Origin: Taeniopygia guttata
Taxonomy: Eukaryota > Chordata > Aves > Passeriformes > Estrildidae
Direction of reading: 5' to 3'
Length of the DNA stretch: 64,000 bases
Assembly: GCF_048771995.1 (NCBI RefSeq)
Contig: NC_133024.1
Span: forward strand, 27,916,001 to 27,980,000
Shown: positions 63,245 through 64,000 of the stretch, in pieces
Layout: each line of letters begins with the position of its first letter
How positions within the stretch are numbered: position 1 is the stretch's first letter
Made by a program: the position numbers and the translations under genes
Notes under the pieces: model-generated
Told to the model about the DNA's origin: nothing
Database searches by the model: none
The model's input: only the letters and a program-made list of their open reading frames with translations

Positions 63245-63250
63245 TTTAAT
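63245..63250 (-). terminator. NOP2: Candidate NOP2 poly(A) signal ATTAAA
   Basis: ATTAAA on the minus strand, about 175 bases after the NOP2 stop, followed by a GT- and T-containing stretch. Cleavage would be near 63225. Confidence 0.65.
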
Positions 63251-63425
63251 GGATCAGTGCATCAGTCCTTGATGCAAAACGGAAAGGAGCAAAGGGGGCT
63301 ATCGTTGTCCCAGGTGCTCAGAGCTGCAGAGATGATCTGCACAGAGCAGCAAAGTGGGGGTACACACAGCTGCAGCAGCCTTTGCTCTCCAAGGAAGGGA
63401 GCAGCACGTGGAAAAGCAGTTCCTC

Positions 63426-63901
63426 TCACTGTCCATTCGCTTTCACTCTATGCTTCTTCTTCCTGGCAGGGACTTTAGGCCGCATCATTTTGGGAAAAGG
63501 CCGGACAGCCTTCAAGGGTCTCCTCTGTGCTTGCAATGAACATTTCTTCTTCAAAGCAGGTTGGGGCAGCTTCTGCTCTTTGTCAGCTTTTGATTCCTCA
63601 AGTTTCTTCTTTTTTGGCGGAGGCTCCGTGACGACTGTATCAGGGACAGCGGACGGAGCTGCCGCTTCCACGGCAGGCTCTTCATCTGAAAGGAGAGAAA
63701 GGCGCTGTGAGAACCCTGGGGCTTCTGCAGGGAAAGCAGCCAGCTCAGCTGAGCTCCAGCACTACGTTACCTTTCTGTGCCTGCGGGAGGGCATTGGAGA
63801 ACTTCTTGAACTTAGCGATGAAGAACCCATCCATATTGTGTGTGTGGGGGTAGAAACGCCGTGTAGACTTGAGGGACGGGTGGAAGCGACGGTCCTTGAA
63901 C
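63426..63901 (-). CDS. NOP2: NOP2, 28S rRNA cytosine-C5 methyltransferase (last two coding exons)
   Basis: NOP2 (NSUN1) methylates a cytosine of 28S rRNA in the nucleolus and takes part in 60S subunit assembly. Exons on the minus strand are 63901-63771 and 63685-63426; the gene continues beyond the window. The first carries [20 protein letters not shown] followed by [17 protein letters not shown], the end of the conserved RsmB/NOL1 methyltransferase domain, nearly identical to human. The last exon encodes about 86 residues of lysine-rich tail ([28 protein letters not shown]), suited to nucleolar targeting but unlike the much longer human tail. Donor at 63770 is GTAACG; acceptors read TTTCAG and CTCCAG. 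The bases 63902-64000 are intron. Confidence 0.95.
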
Positions 63902-64000
63902 CTGGAGGAAGAAGTCGGGTGAGGAGTGATAGAATGCCTCTGCTCAAACCTGGCCACCCAGGAGCAGTCACACGTGCAGCCTGTAACCCAGCACACACCT

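Overview
The window looks like nuclear DNA from a bird, probably a passerine or other neoavian. The evidence is several CR1 LINE tails in both orientations, a GAPDH protein that differs from the chicken sequence (as I remember it) at only about four positions, short vertebrate introns, and one LTR-like insertion with termini typical of songbird LTRs. The species cannot be named from the sequence alone.

Layout. Positions 104-21775 (+) hold the last 23 coding exons of NCAPD2, the condensin I HEAT-repeat subunit; the 5' part lies outside the window. Positions 26820-29180 (+) hold a compact two-exon gene for a C-type natriuretic peptide (prepro-peptide of 123 aa, ending in an intact 17-residue CNP ring). 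Positions 31135-34940 (+) hold a complete GAPDH gene with TATA box, noncoding first exon, 11 coding exons and poly(A) signal. Positions 46190-56470 (-) hold a complete nine-exon IFFO1 gene. Positions 63225-63901 (-) hold the last two coding exons of NOP2. The order NCAPD2 - GAPDH - IFFO1 - NOP2 is the same as in mammals (human 12p13); the CNP gene between NCAPD2 and GAPDH is the extra member and the most interesting item here.

The rest is intergenic or intronic: CR1 fragments at about 13505-13975, 30350-30690, 42288-43800, 53338-53635 and 58590-58735, a very old possible LINE piece near 38920-39110, one LTR-like fossil at 2384-3734, GC-rich CpG-island DNA at 28.7-30.3 kb, 30.9-31.7 kb and 55.7-56.8 kb, simple repeats, and a fresh 81-bp tandem duplication just downstream of NOP2.

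The genes do not form one pathway. NCAPD2 acts in mitotic chromosome condensation, GAPDH in glycolysis, IFFO1 in nuclear architecture and DNA-end immobilisation, NOP2 in 28S rRNA methylation and ribosome assembly, and the CNP gene in peptide signalling through guanylyl-cyclase receptors. Splice sites were assigned by hand from phase continuity and homology recalled from memory; no alignment or database search was run.
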